Positions 8,474 to 17,537 are shown, numbered from the stretch's first letter. The stretch: DNA of 64,000 nt from CAVRUD01 sp963849635 (GCA_963849635.1 CAWKIA010000022.1:62001-126000); one strand, 5' to 3'. The notes: generated by a model not told the origin, from the letters alone. A program made the numbers and translations.

Positions 8474-9322
8474 TTACCCCGGCGACCCCAACGCCAGATT
8501 GTCGATCAACCGCACAGCCCCCAACCGAGCGGCAACTAGCACCCTGGCACTGCCATCCGTCACGATGTCGATGGGCTCCAGCGTCACCGGGTCGACCACC
8601 GCCAGATAGTCCAGCTCCGGATCCGGCGCAAGTCCGAGCGAATTCTTGCCGATCCCGATCAGGTTGGGCACATTCGAGATCCCCCCCTGATAAGCCTCGG
8701 CCATCGCCCGCAATGCCTGGTAAAGAACCGGCGCCTGTCGACGATGTTCGGGAGTCAAGCGCACATTCCGGGAACTGAGGGCCAATCCGTCTGGCTCGCG
8801 GATCGTTGGGCAGGCGACGATCTCGCCCCAGAGCCCGAGATCAGCGTGCATCCTGCGGATGACCACTAACTGCTGGAAGTCCTTCTCCCCGAAGTAGGCC
8901 CGCTCCGGGCGAAAGACCGACAGCAAGATCGCCACGACGGTGGCGACCCCTCGAAAGTGGCCGGGACGGCTGGCTCCCTCCCATCGCTCGGTCAATCCGG
9001 AGACATCGATACTGGTGGCAAACCCAGCGGGGTAGATCTCGTCGACGGCGGGAACGAATGCCAGGGTCGCTCCGGCCTCCTCGGCCATGGCCAGATCGTG
9101 ATCGAGGGGTCGTGGATAGCGCTCCAGGTCGCGCGGATCGTTGAACTGGGCGGGATTGACGAAGATGCTGAGCGCGGCGGTCCGGTTCTCCCTGGCGGCT
9201 CTCGCGATCAGGTCCGCGTGGCCGGAATGCAGCGCTCCCATCGTCGGCACCAGGCCAACATCGCCTTCGTGCATGGTCAAGGCGCGGCGGAGCTCGGCTT
9301 TGGTCCGAACGACGGTGATCAC
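8474..9322 (-). CDS. panC: Pantoate--beta-alanine ligase
   Basis: A 282-residue enzyme that joins pantoate and beta-alanine with ATP to give pantothenate, the coenzyme A precursor. The HIGH-like motif is at residues about 28-36 (PTMGALHSGH), followed by FVNPAQF, FGEKDFQQL and the KMSKS-like SSRNVRL. Length is normal. Its ATG overlaps the panB stop by four bases (ATGA, 9319-9322), so the two are translationally coupled. Confidence 0.97.
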   Translation of the reverse strand: MITVVRTKAELRRALTMHEGDVGLVPTMGALHSGHADLIARAARENRTAALSIFVNPAQFNDPRDLERYPRPLDHDLAMAEEAGATLAFVPAVDEIYPAGFATSIDVSGLTERWEGASRPGHFRGVATVVAILLSVFRPERAYFGEKDFQQLVVIRRMHADLGLWGEIVACPTIREPDGLALSSRNVRLTPEHRRQAPVLYQALRAMAEAYQGGISNVPNLIGIGKNSLGLAPDPELDYLAVVDPVTLEPIDIVTDGSARVLVAARLGAVRLIDNLALGSPG

Positions 9323-10237
9323 CGATCGTCCCCCGGCTGCACTCCGGCAAGGTCGTCGCGCAGGGCTTCGGCCACGCCGGCCTTCATCGCGTACGTGTGT
9401 TCGGGCGCCGGATAGATCCCCGAACGGACATCGGCGGCAAATGCACCTAGAGCGTCTTGCGAAACCGTGGCCAGATCGGCATAGCGCTTAATAAAGCGAG
9501 GCCCTGGCAACGGTGTCATGCCGAGTAGATCGGCCGCGACCAGCACCTGCCCGTCAGTACCCGGACCCGCTCCGATCCCGATGGTAGGTACAGGCACCCG
9601 CTCGGTGATGAGCGCGCCAAGCTCGGTCGGTACGACCTCGATCACGATGGCGTAGACGCCCGCGTCCACGAGCGCTTCAGCGTCGCTCAGGATCTCCCTG
9701 GCGCGGGAAACGGTGCCTCCCTGGACCTTGAGGCCGCCAAGGAGGCCGGCGGTCTGTGGGGTAAGCCCGACATGGCCCATCACCGGGATGCCGGCATCGA
9801 CAAGGCGCCGCACCCGGGGAGCTAATGCCCGGCCAGCCTCGACTTTGATCGAGTCGGCTCCCCCCTCCTTCATCAGGCGCCCTGCCGCTCGGATCGCGTC
9901 CGTGATCGTCCGCTCCGATCGCCAGGAAGGGCATATCGGCAACCACGTGGGTGCCGCCCGCACCCCGGGCAACGGCCCGTGTATGGTGAACGACCTCGTC
10001 AACCGTGACTGGTACGGTACTTTCGTAACCGAGAACAACCTGCCCGAGCGAATCGCCGACCAGGATGATATCGACGCCGGCCGCCTCCGCCCAGCGCGCC
10101 GTGAGGACGTCATACGCGGCCACCATCACCAGCCGTTCGGCGCCCTTGCGCGCGGCGATCTCCGGGGGAAGGAGTTTGCGCCGCGGCCGTATCATGTCGT
10201 TATGTTCAGCCGGAGGCATTTCGGTACCGGAACCCAC
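9319..10237 (-). pseudogene. panB: 3-methyl-2-oxobutanoate hydroxymethyltransferase, frame-disrupted
   Basis: Both halves of PanB are present in different frames. The N-terminal part has MVAAYDVLTARWAEAAGVD, LVGDSLGQVVLGYE and DMPFLA; the C-terminal part has RLMKEGGADSIKVEAG, GHVGLTPQ, EVVPTELG and GIGAGPGTDGQVLV. The break is near 9915-9925, where about 8-11 bases are missing compared with the family (DMPF-x-x-Y-x-x-x-P-E), so the conserved Tyr region is also lost. This is not a simple one-base homopolymer change. The start is uncertain: GTG 10237 has GGAG six bases upstream, and ATG 10219 is an alternative. It forms an operon with panC. Either a real lesion or an assembly fault. Confidence 0.85.
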
Positions 10238-10367
10238 GATTTTCTCCAATGTCCTCAATTGTTCTCGATCTGCCACCTACGCGGTCCAGTCAGGACACCA
10301 TCCGCACATCATCCCCGTCAATTCGGACTGTGGCAATCCCGATTCAGCAACTCGGAAATAAGGTTGA

Positions 10368-10396
10368 TTGACACTATCGCTTTATTTTGATATGAT
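10368..10396 (+). promoter_or_regulatory. Consensus sigma-70 promoter
   Basis: TTGACA (10368-10373), a 17-base spacer, and TATGAT (10391-10396): a nearly perfect housekeeping promoter in an AT-rich patch. It gives an approximately 70-base leader to the small four-Cys gene. Confidence 0.85.
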
Positions 10397-10473
10397 CCTT
10401 CTCGTGGTTGATTGCACATCTTGGTGCCAATTGGGCACTGCCTATGCGACAACTGCGGAAGGATGAATCCAAA

Positions 10474-10698
10474 ATGACTCAGGTACAGAGCGGACAGTGC
10501 GGCCTGTGCGCCCACTTCGGCGAAAACCACCCCCAGGACTCAAAGATCATCCAGATTCGCCTCAAGCATGAGGCACCTGAGAATCTGGTCGAGGAGTGCG
10601 GCCACCCGACACTCGCTCCGCTCCATCTGATGGTCACCCCGATCAGCGGTTGCGCCGGCTTCCAGGCCGCGCCGGAGCCGATGTCCGCGCGAGCATAG
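10474..10698 (+). CDS. Small four-cysteine protein, unknown function
   Basis: A 74-residue protein with a CGLC pair at residues about 8-11, a third Cys in EECGHP and a fourth in SGCAGF, spaced as in a small metal-binding fold. The ATG at 10474 follows a GGAAGG-type site; an upstream in-frame ATG lacks one. The gene stands alone between a consensus promoter and a strong terminator, so it is probably highly expressed. I cannot assign a function. Confidence 0.7.
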   Translation: MTQVQSGQCGLCAHFGENHPQDSKIIQIRLKHEAPENLVEECGHPTLAPLHLMVTPISGCAGFQAAPEPMSARA

Positions 10699-10717
10699 TA
10701 GCCCCTCGTACAACCAC

Positions 10718-10755
10718 AAAGCGGGCCGGCGCGCACTGCGCCGGCCCGCTTTCTG
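10718..10755 (+). terminator. Rho-independent terminator
   Basis: A perfect 15-base-pair stem (arms 10718-10732 and 10738-10752, with AAAGCGGGCC at the 5' side) around a five-base loop, ending in a short T tract. It closes the four-Cys gene. Confidence 0.85.
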
Positions 10756-10803
10756 CGTCACTCGCTGTGCCGCTCTGGTCGCAGTGCCGCACTTGACGTC
10801 GCC

Positions 10804-10832
10804 TTGACACCGGTTCTCCCTCACCGTAGGCT
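10804..10832 (+). promoter_or_regulatory. Promoter upstream of the TPP riboswitch
   Basis: TTGACA (10804-10809), a 17-base spacer, and TAGGCT (10827-10832). Transcription would start about 20 bases before the riboswitch. Confidence 0.6.
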
Positions 10833-10857
10833 CGCATCCACAACCAAAGAGCGCCGC

Positions 10858-10957
10858 AACGGGAGCTCGGGGAGCCGGGCTGAGAGGGTGGACGGACCGC
10901 ACCGCGGTCGCTGCCACCGACCGTCGAACCTGATCGGGGTAATGCCCGCGCAGGAAC
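10858..10957 (+). ncRNA. TPP (thiamine pyrophosphate) riboswitch
   Basis: All conserved blocks of the THI element are readable: the GGGAGC opening, GCTGAGAGG in the pyrimidine-sensor arm, then ACCTGATC, GGGTAAT and GCGCAGGAA in the pyrophosphate arm. Downstream, CGCACC (10966-10971) can pair with GGTGCG (11005-11010), followed by TTTT, which may be the expression platform. It would reduce expression of the downstream ThiY-like gene when thiamine pyrophosphate is plentiful. Confidence 0.95.
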
Positions 10958-11065
10958 GCCGAACGCGCACCTCAGCCCCGTCCGCGCGCCGTCCTTTTCC
11001 TGGCGGTGCGTTTTGCTGTCTGGCTCGCCACATCCGCCGGACACGCTCGCGACGGAGGCACATCC

Positions 11066-12118
11066 ATGTTCCGCCCCACCATTACCGGCCCACGCATTTC
11101 TCGCCGGGACGTCATTCGCGGCGCTGCCGTCAGCGCCCTTGGAGTTGGACTCGGCAGGGGTGTCCAGTGTGCGCGAGCGGCGCAGGAACTCACCGAGTTC
11201 AGCCTGGCCCTCGACTGGTACCCCAACGCTAACCATGCCGGACTGTACCTCGCTCTGGAGCGGGAACTGTTTGAGGCCGCCGGGCTGGCGGCAGAGATCT
11301 ATACCCCATCCGATCCAACAGTCGTCCTTCAGACGGTCGGCGCCGGCCAGGACACCTTTGGGATTTCCTATCAGACCGACGTGCTCCTCGCCCGGGCGCA
11401 AGACGTGCCGGTCGTCTCGATTGCCGCGCTCGTCCAGCACCCACTCCTCGGGATCATGTCCCTGGAGTCGGCGGGGATCACTCGTCCGGCCGATCTCGCC
11501 GGCAAACAGGTTGGTTACCCTGGTATCCCCAGCCAGGAGGCTTTTCTGGCCACCATGCTCGAAGCCGATGGAGCCAGCCTCGATGACGTCGAACTCGTCA
11601 ACGTCGGCTTCGATCTCGTTCCGGCCGCGATCTCCGGCCAGCTCGCCGGGGTGATGGGCGCCTACTGGACCCACGAGACGATCCTGGCCGAGCGCGAGGG
11701 GCATCCGATGTCGCTGCTCCGGGTCGAGGAGTGGGGCGTGCCCGACTACTACGAACTGGTGCTCGTCGCCAGCGAGGACACGGTCGCCGATCGGCCCGAG
11801 CTCGTCGCCTCCTTCTTGGCCGTCATCGCCGCTGGGTACACGGCAGCCACAGCCGAACCGGAGGCCGCGCTCGACGCTCTGGAGGCCGCTAGCGGCGATA
11901 TCGTCCGTGATGTCGAGGCTGAGGGTCTGGCGCTCCTGGGCCCCGAGTGGTTCGACGGGTCCATCCCATTTGGTCATCAAGATCCAACCCGATGGGCAGA
12001 CTACGCGGCCTGGATGGTCGAACGCGGCCTGATCCCGGCCGACCTCGACGCGAACGCCGCCTTTGTTGCCGACCTGATTCCCGCCGACGCGACGCCAGGG
12101 GCCACGGCTGACGCGTGA
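11066..12118 (+). CDS. ThiY-like (NMT1/THI5 family) ABC transporter substrate-binding protein
   Basis: A 350-residue exported binding protein. A Tat-type leader (ISRRDVIRG, residues about 10-18, then a hydrophobic stretch) precedes the NMT1/THI5 fold: LDWYPNANHAGLYLA, the GISYQTDVL pocket, and GYPGIPSQEAF. The family binds thiamine pyrimidine precursors such as formylaminopyrimidine (ThiY) or related bases. The ATG at 11066 has GGAGG seven bases upstream. The TPP riboswitch in its leader supports thiamine-precursor uptake. No permease or ATPase gene follows, so the rest of the transporter must be encoded elsewhere. Confidence 0.9.
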   Translation: MFRPTITGPRISRRDVIRGAAVSALGVGLGRGVQCARAAQELTEFSLALDWYPNANHAGLYLALERELFEAAGLAAEIYTPSDPTVVLQTVGAGQDTFGISYQTDVLLARAQDVPVVSIAALVQHPLLGIMSLESAGITRPADLAGKQVGYPGIPSQEAFLATMLEADGASLDDVELVNVGFDLVPAAISGQLAGVMGAYWTHETILAEREGHPMSLLRVEEWGVPDYYELVLVASEDTVADRPELVASFLAVIAAGYTAATAEPEAALDALEAASGDIVRDVEAEGLALLGPEWFDGSIPFGHQDPTRWADYAAWMVERGLIPADLDANAAFVADLIPADATPGATADA

Positions 12119-12204
12119 ATGTGAAGTCGGGGTGATACCATGCCTATTCAGACCCAGCGCCCGTCTAGGGCGTGTTGTGCCGCTCGACAGGACACGCCGG
12201 GAGC

Positions 12205-13104
12205 ATGGTGAGCGCCAGTCAAACCGCCCCGGGAGCCGGGAAGATCGTCGCGATCGTCAACCCCGCCACCCGCCGCAAACCGGATCCGATCGTCCACCTC
12301 CTGCGCTCAATGGCGCCGGCCGGCACCGAGGTCCAGATTTTCCTCACTCGTGGAGCGGGAACGACGACCGATGTCGCCCGCGCCGCCCTCGAGGGCGCGA
12401 GCATGATGGTGGCGGTCGGCGGTGATGGCACGGTCGCGGCAGTCGCCAGCGCCATCGACGGTTCGGGCATTCCGCTGGGAATCATTCCGGCCGGATCGAC
12501 CAACATCATTGCCCGCGAGTTAAGAATCCCAACGGCGGCCAGAGCCGCGATCGAGCTCATCTACGGCGAGCACACACACCGCGACCTCGATCTGGGGGTG
12601 TGCGGCGACCAGCGGTTCCTGCACATGGCGGGTGCGGGCTTCGACAGCCGCCTGTTCGCGGCCACCAATCCGAGCCTGAAACGGCGAGCCGGTTGGCTGG
12701 CTTACCTGCCGGCGGGGGCGCGCAACCTCGTCAAACCGCCAGCGAACTTCACCATCCGGGCCGACGACACGACGATCGAGGTCGTCTCCCCCCTGGTGAT
12801 CGTCGCCAACGGTGGCTCGGTAATCGCGCCTGGACTGAACCTCTACCCAGGGATCCGCAAGGACGACGGCCTGCTCGACGTACTCATCTTCACCCCAAAG
12901 GGCCCCTTCCAGGTCCTGCGCACGCTCGGCCGCGCTGCGACACGGGGGCTGTCCAACTCGCCGTTCGTCCTCCGGATCCCCGCCCGCCGGGTCGAACTCA
13001 GTTCCGACCCTCCCATCCCAATCCAACTCGACGGCGACGTGGCCACCATGACCCCCGCCGTCTTTGAGATCCGGCCCAGGGCCATCCACGTGGTGACGCC
13101 CTAG
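12205..13104 (+). CDS. Diacylglycerol kinase family lipid kinase
   Basis: A 299-residue lipid kinase of the DAGK-catalytic fold (DgkB/YegS-like). Residues about 13-24 start the fold (KIVAIVNPATRR), VAVGGDGTV is the nucleotide loop and IPAGSTNIIAREL the following conserved strand. The C-terminal beta-sandwich ends with QLDGD. It likely phosphorylates diacylglycerol or a related lipid at the membrane. The ATG at 12205 is the best start; GTG 12208 is close and also possible. Confidence 0.85.
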   Translation: MVSASQTAPGAGKIVAIVNPATRRKPDPIVHLLRSMAPAGTEVQIFLTRGAGTTTDVARAALEGASMMVAVGGDGTVAAVASAIDGSGIPLGIIPAGSTNIIARELRIPTAARAAIELIYGEHTHRDLDLGVCGDQRFLHMAGAGFDSRLFAATNPSLKRRAGWLAYLPAGARNLVKPPANFTIRADDTTIEVVSPLVIVANGGSVIAPGLNLYPGIRKDDGLLDVLIFTPKGPFQVLRTLGRAATRGLSNSPFVLRIPARRVELSSDPPIPIQLDGDVATMTPAVFEIRPRAIHVVTP

Positions 13105-13108
13105 GTCG

Positions 13109-13921
13109 TCATGCCCCCTGTGTGGCCAGAATCCGTTCAACCACGACCGCGACTCCGTCGTCCATGTGCGAGGCCGTCACCTCGTCCGCAATGGCCAGCA
13201 CCTCTGGGTCGGCGTTGGCGACCGCCACACCCAGGCCCGCCCAGGAGAGCATCGGGATATCGTTAGGCATGTCGCCGAAGGCCACGACCTCACTTGCCTC
13301 GATTCCCAGGTCCTGGCAGAGCCGGGCGAGACCGACCGCCTTGTGCATTCCGGCCGCCGACACCTCGACGAACGGCGCCCCGGAGTGGGTCACGTCGGCC
13401 AGCGATCCAGCGTGATCGCGGACCAGGGAGAGCAACTCGACCGCGGCGTACTCGGGGTGGCGCACCACCAGCTTGGTGACAGGGACGGCGTCGGCACTGG
13501 AGAGCAGGGCGAGGGCATCGATGATGGTCGGTTGCTCGACATCGCGTTCGGGGTGGAGAGCGGCGAACTCCGCCTCGCTCTGATAGTCGAGACCCTGCTC
13601 CATCGCGAAGATCACGCCCGGCAGCGCGGTGCGCAAGCTGGTCACCAGACCCAAAGCGATCTCCGCGGCGAATGGCTCGTTGTGGACGATCTCACGATTG
13701 TCGAGGTCATAGACGATCGCGCCGTTACAGCAAATGGCGAACCCGCCGATGCCCGCATCGCGAGCGAAGACCGACACGGTCCGGGGTGGCCGGGCGCTGA
13801 CGACCGCCACCACGATGCCAAGGGAGCGCGCGGCGGCCAGGGCCGCTCTATTGCGCTCGGAGACGGATTTGTCCCGCCTGAGTAGCGTCCCATCCAGGTC
13901 GGTTGCGATGAGCTTGATCAC
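13109..13921 (-). CDS. Cof-type HAD-superfamily phosphatase
   Basis: A 270-residue HAD hydrolase of the Cof/YbiV (IIB) type. Motif I is at the N-terminus (LIATDLDGTLL), motif II is VVSARPP, and motif IV is VAFGDMPNDIPML; the C2 cap lies between. These enzymes dephosphorylate sugar phosphates, FMN or other small phosphates. The GTG at 13921 directly precedes the first strand. A longer start (ATG 14023) overlaps the preceding hydrolase stop and would add 34 residues with no clear fold. Confidence 0.88.
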   Translation of the reverse strand: MIKLIATDLDGTLLRRDKSVSERNRAALAAARSLGIVVAVVSARPPRTVSVFARDAGIGGFAICCNGAIVYDLDNREIVHNEPFAAEIALGLVTSLRTALPGVIFAMEQGLDYQSEAEFAALHPERDVEQPTIIDALALLSSADAVPVTKLVVRHPEYAAVELLSLVRDHAGSLADVTHSGAPFVEVSAAGMHKAVGLARLCQDLGIEASEVVAFGDMPNDIPMLSWAGLGVAVANADPEVLAIADEVTASHMDDGVAVVVERILATQGA

Positions 13922-14012
13922 GTGGCGACGTATCCCGAGCGAATGCGCATCCGATTCACGTCTTCTGTCACCATCTTCGCCCGTCTCGCGCCCGCCGGCA
14001 AGGCGAGTCGCG

Positions 14013-14855
14013 TCAGAGTTCATGCGCCGCGTCCGCGACCGCGAACTGCCTGATTTGGTCGCGGACGACGGGCCACCAGGGCCGGTCGTCAAACGGCAAC
14101 ATGTGGTCCGCATCGATCTCCGTCAGCGTGAGATGACCGGCGATTTTCCGGGCAAGTCGCCGGGTGTCGGCCGGACGGGAGATGGGGTCGCGGGTGCCCT
14201 GCACAATCAGGGTTGGCGCAGTCGAGCGGCGGGCAATCCGGGCAGCGGCCCGGCACATGAACTGGAGCTCAACCAGGGACGACATCGGAATCGTCGCTTC
14301 GCGGCGCAGGCGCTCTTGCACCGCCGGGTCGGATAGGTCGATGTCCGGGTCGATGTGCTGGAAGTCCCAGCGCACCTGCGGGCTGTTGAAGTCGGCCTTC
14401 TCGTAGGGCTTGAACTCCCTCATGACGTATTGCAGGAGGGGCAAGACAATTGCGCGCCGGTCGGCGATCCGAATGAACGGGGCGAGCAGGACCAGACGAT
14501 CGGGCGCCCGCCGGACCGCGAGGTGGATCGCGATTGCCCCGCCCATCGAGTAGCCAAGGAGGATCGTTCGCTTGTACCGGGCACAGACATCATCCCAGGC
14601 CCGGCAAGCAGCCTCCAACCACTCGGCACGCTTGATCGTCGCCAACCGTGAGATCTGGGGCCCAAAGCCAGGCAACAGGATGCAATGCACGTTGATGCCG
14701 CCCGCCGCCAGTTGCTCCCCGATCGGACGCAACTCTTTTGGCGATCCCATGAACCCGTGAATCAGCAGCGCACCGACCTCGGACGGATGAGCGGCCGGAA
14801 AATGGAACGCTTCATGGGCGCCATCGGCATAGAAGTTGAACGGAGCATCGGCCAT
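14013..14855 (-). CDS. Alpha/beta hydrolase (carboxylesterase/lipase-like)
   Basis: A 280-residue alpha/beta hydrolase. The oxyanion HGF motif is in LLIHGFMGSPKELRP, the nucleophile elbow is GYSMGGA, Asp is in QGTRDPIS and His in DADHMLP. It resembles bacterial monoacylglycerol lipase and carboxylesterase Est30. No signal peptide is seen, so it is probably cytoplasmic. The ATG at 14855 starts the fold directly; the open frame upstream is unrelated sequence antisense to the next gene's end. Its stop overlaps a possible long start of the HAD gene. Confidence 0.85.
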   Translation of the reverse strand: MADAPFNFYADGAHEAFHFPAAHPSEVGALLIHGFMGSPKELRPIGEQLAAGGINVHCILLPGFGPQISRLATIKRAEWLEAACRAWDDVCARYKRTILLGYSMGGAIAIHLAVRRAPDRLVLLAPFIRIADRRAIVLPLLQYVMREFKPYEKADFNSPQVRWDFQHIDPDIDLSDPAVQERLRREATIPMSSLVELQFMCRAAARIARRSTAPTLIVQGTRDPISRPADTRRLARKIAGHLTLTEIDADHMLPFDDRPWWPVVRDQIRQFAVADAAHEL

Positions 14856-14892
14856 CGGCGGCTGTCCAGACTGGTAGCGAAAGGATCTGGAT

Positions 14893-16215
14893 CTACCGCT
14901 CCAGTTCCGCGGGGCGCTCGCTCTCGGGGATCTGCACGTGCAGGTTGTCGAAGTGGACCTCAACGGTGCCCTTGGTATCGGTGTAGGTACCGGCGGCGAG
15001 ATAGACCGAACCAACAGTGTGGGTGGCATCTTCGACCGATGCGACGACGGTGCGATTGATGATCGCCTCGATTCGGTTGCCGAAGCAGGCGAGTTCGATC
15101 CGGTTCGTCTCCTGGGCCAGGATGACGACGTCTGACCGAACCTCTCCGTAGAGCGTCCGACGCTCACCGTCCACCCAAGAATCAAGGGAGACGTAGCCGT
15201 CGAGGGGATCGATGAGCAGACTGTACTCGTTCAGTCCGCCGTCGGTCGTGTTCGAACGGCAGGCCATCTTTGCGTAGCGTCCGCCCGGTTCGCTGGCGAA
15301 GGTGGTATCGACCGCGATCGAGACCTCCCGGTACACGTTGGGCAGGCCGGCCTGCCAGGCGCCCGCGTCGTCGGCCAGCGTTGCGATCACGAACTCCCCA
15401 TCCTCGTAGGCGTAGCGAACCTTGCCGGGATCGGGCGTCGTCGTGCTGAGGAGGCTGCGTTCTGGCCGTTCGAACGTGTCGACCAGCAGGATCAGGTCCA
15501 CGCCAACCTCGTTCGGATCAACCGCCTCCCGATCGTCGCTGCTGCCCGGTGCCACCGCAACGCCTGCTGGGGAGGCATCCACGACATCCGTCGTATCGAG
15601 ACCATCGAGGAACTCTTCCGCCGCCTTGAGCTCCTCGTCGTACACGTCGGGGTATGTTTCGAGGATGATGACCAGGTTGGCCCGATCAGGGATCAACTCG
15701 CGGCATTCGAGGTCGACCACCTCCTCACCATTCGCGGACGAGTAGGTGTAAACGCCGAAAGCCGATCCCGGAACTTCATCGACCTGCTCATTGCCATCAT
15801 CGGCGACCATTGGCCGGAAGTCCGTCACCCCGTCGATGCGTCGTAGGGTTCTGGTCCAGTCGTCTCGGCAGATGACGACGTCTCCGCCGTAGCCAGCGGT
15901 CGCGTTCAGCGTGAGGAAGCTTGGACCGCTGAAAAAGGTGACGTAGTCTTCGCCGTTGCCGCTGGACTCCCGATTGATCCCCCAGACATCGGCGTCGTAT
16001 GTGACGGCGAAGTTGAAGTTCGGGCTCTGGTAGACCGCAGACTCTTCGGAGTCTTCGCCTTCCTCGGGCGTCGTGTCAATGACATCCGTCTGGATCCGGA
16101 GGGCAGCGATGTTGCTCCCACTAGAAGCGTCGCCGTGACGCGCCGTCATCATCCCTGACAACACCGCTATGAGCAGCACTACGACAATCCCGGCTCCTCC
16201 CCGCACCCGGCTCAC
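14893..16215 (-). CDS. Secreted protein of unknown function, paralogue A (LamG-like C-terminal domain)
   Basis: A 440-residue protein with an N-terminal hydrophobic leader (GIVVVLLIAVLSGMM). Two folded parts follow: an N-terminal domain starting YQSPNFNFAVTYDADVW, and a C-terminal beta-rich domain with YEDGEFVIATLADDAGAWQAG and a closing VEVHFDNLHV, like a concanavalin/LamG or DUF1080 sandwich that often binds sugars. An acidic linker separates them. GTG 16215 follows GGAG by eight bases. It lies 56 bases downstream of a clear paralogue with the same order of motifs, so it arose by tandem duplication. Confidence 0.7.
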   Translation of the reverse strand: MSRVRGGAGIVVVLLIAVLSGMMTARHGDASSGSNIAALRIQTDVIDTTPEEGEDSEESAVYQSPNFNFAVTYDADVWGINRESSGNGEDYVTFFSGPSFLTLNATAGYGGDVVICRDDWTRTLRRIDGVTDFRPMVADDGNEQVDEVPGSAFGVYTYSSANGEEVVDLECRELIPDRANLVIILETYPDVYDEELKAAEEFLDGLDTTDVVDASPAGVAVAPGSSDDREAVDPNEVGVDLILLVDTFERPERSLLSTTTPDPGKVRYAYEDGEFVIATLADDAGAWQAGLPNVYREVSIAVDTTFASEPGGRYAKMACRSNTTDGGLNEYSLLIDPLDGYVSLDSWVDGERRTLYGEVRSDVVILAQETNRIELACFGNRIEAIINRTVVASVEDATHTVGSVYLAAGTYTDTKGTVEVHFDNLHVQIPESERPAELER

Positions 16216-16271
16216 CGTCCATTCTCCGTTACGTGCACTCGCAATGCGTTCGATTCCAGCCGGCGTCAACG

Positions 16272-17537
16272 CTACGCCGCGACGTTGATGACTTCGAGGT
16301 TATCCCAGCGGGCGTCAACCGTACCGTCCTGGCCGGTTTCGACGCCCGCACCGATGAAGAAGCCGCCGGAGGCGTAGGTGTTGTCCTCGGCTGCCAGGGC
16401 CGCCTCGCCATTGACGATCGCGGTGATGGTGGAGCCCACGCAGGCGAGCTCAATCCGGTTAGTGCCATCGCCCAGGGCGACCAGATCGTCGCGAACCTCG
16501 TCCGCCAGCACGACAGGTTCGCCATCATCCCAGCGGGTCAACGCCAGGGAGCCGTCCGCCGGTTTCAGGGAGAGGGTGTATTCACTGGTCGATGTCTCGG
16601 TCAAAGTTGACCGGCACCCAAGGAGGATGGTGCCGCTGCCTTCGTCACCGACCAGGCGGACATCGACAGCCATCGACGCATCCGCGAACGAGCCGGGAAT
16701 GCCCGCTTGCCAGATCCCGGCGTCATCGACCAGCGTCTGAATGACGAACTCGCCGTCGGCATAGGCAAACTGAGCCTCCGTCCTGGACGGTGAAGCAGTA
16801 CTGAGAAAGCCCGCGGCGGGATCGTCGAACGCATCGGCGAAGCTCCGCCCCGGAATGTCATCGGGGGCGCCTTGGACGCCGCCGGCTCTGCCCGAGCCGC
16901 CCATCCCGCCGGTGCCATCCCCGGTCGGGACCGGCACCGCGACCTCAGCCGTGTCGAGACCGGCCAACAATCCCTGCGTGGCCGCAAGCTGGACCGCGTA
17001 GTCCTCGATGAAGCCCTCGACGACCAGCGCGAGGGTCGCCTCGTTCTCGATCAGGCTGAGGCATTCAATATGAAAAAACTCGTTGCCATCGGATGAGGTG
17101 AAGGCGTAGCCAGCATAGGCCGTGCCCTCCTCCTGAACGGCGATCACGTTGCCGTTCTCGTCCAGTAGCGGTCGGTAGTCCTCGATTCCGGGCGTGGAGC
17201 GGAGGAAGCGAACCCAGTCTTGCTGGCACTCGACGATATCACCACCGTAGACGGTGGAGGCCGAGAGCGTCACAAACCCAGGACCGTTGGCGAAGACGAC
17301 GTAGTCCTCGATCTCATCGGCCGCGCTATCGGCGATCTGCCAGACCGCCGGGTCGTAAGCGACCGAAAAGCCAAAAGAGCGAGCCTCGTATACGTCGAGA
17401 TCGGCCGTAGCGGTCGCGTCGTCAGATTGCGCCACCGCCACCGCGACTCCGGGTCCCAATGTCACGCCAAGCATGACGAGCGTGACCAGCAGCCATCGCC
17501 CGAGCCCGGACCTCCGTCCTATGATGATCCGAGCCAT
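16272..17537 (-). CDS. Secreted protein of unknown function, paralogue B (LamG-like C-terminal domain)
   Basis: A 421-residue protein with a signal peptide (LLVTLVMLGVTLGPGVAVAVAQ). It shares domain order with the next gene: RSFGFSVAYDPAVWQI, then VYGGDIVECQQDW, a Gly-rich linker near residue 200, and AYADGEFVIQTLVDDAGIWQAG leading to ARWDNLEV. Several Cys positions are kept between the copies, suggesting disulfides outside the cell. ATG 17537 follows GAGG by eight bases. Function unknown; the C-terminal sandwich hints at carbohydrate binding. Confidence 0.7.
   Translation of the reverse strand: MARIIIGRRSGLGRWLLVTLVMLGVTLGPGVAVAVAQSDDATATADLDVYEARSFGFSVAYDPAVWQIADSAADEIEDYVVFANGPGFVTLSASTVYGGDIVECQQDWVRFLRSTPGIEDYRPLLDENGNVIAVQEEGTAYAGYAFTSSDGNEFFHIECLSLIENEATLALVVEGFIEDYAVQLAATQGLLAGLDTAEVAVPVPTGDGTGGMGGSGRAGGVQGAPDDIPGRSFADAFDDPAAGFLSTASPSRTEAQFAYADGEFVIQTLVDDAGIWQAGIPGSFADASMAVDVRLVGDEGSGTILLGCRSTLTETSTSEYTLSLKPADGSLALTRWDDGEPVVLADEVRDDLVALGDGTNRIELACVGSTITAIVNGEAALAAEDNTYASGGFFIGAGVETGQDGTVDARWDNLEVINVAA

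Noticed and set aside
9319..10237. Programmed frameshift in panB
   Set aside because: No slippery heptamer is evident, and the join would still lack conserved residues; a deletion explains it better.
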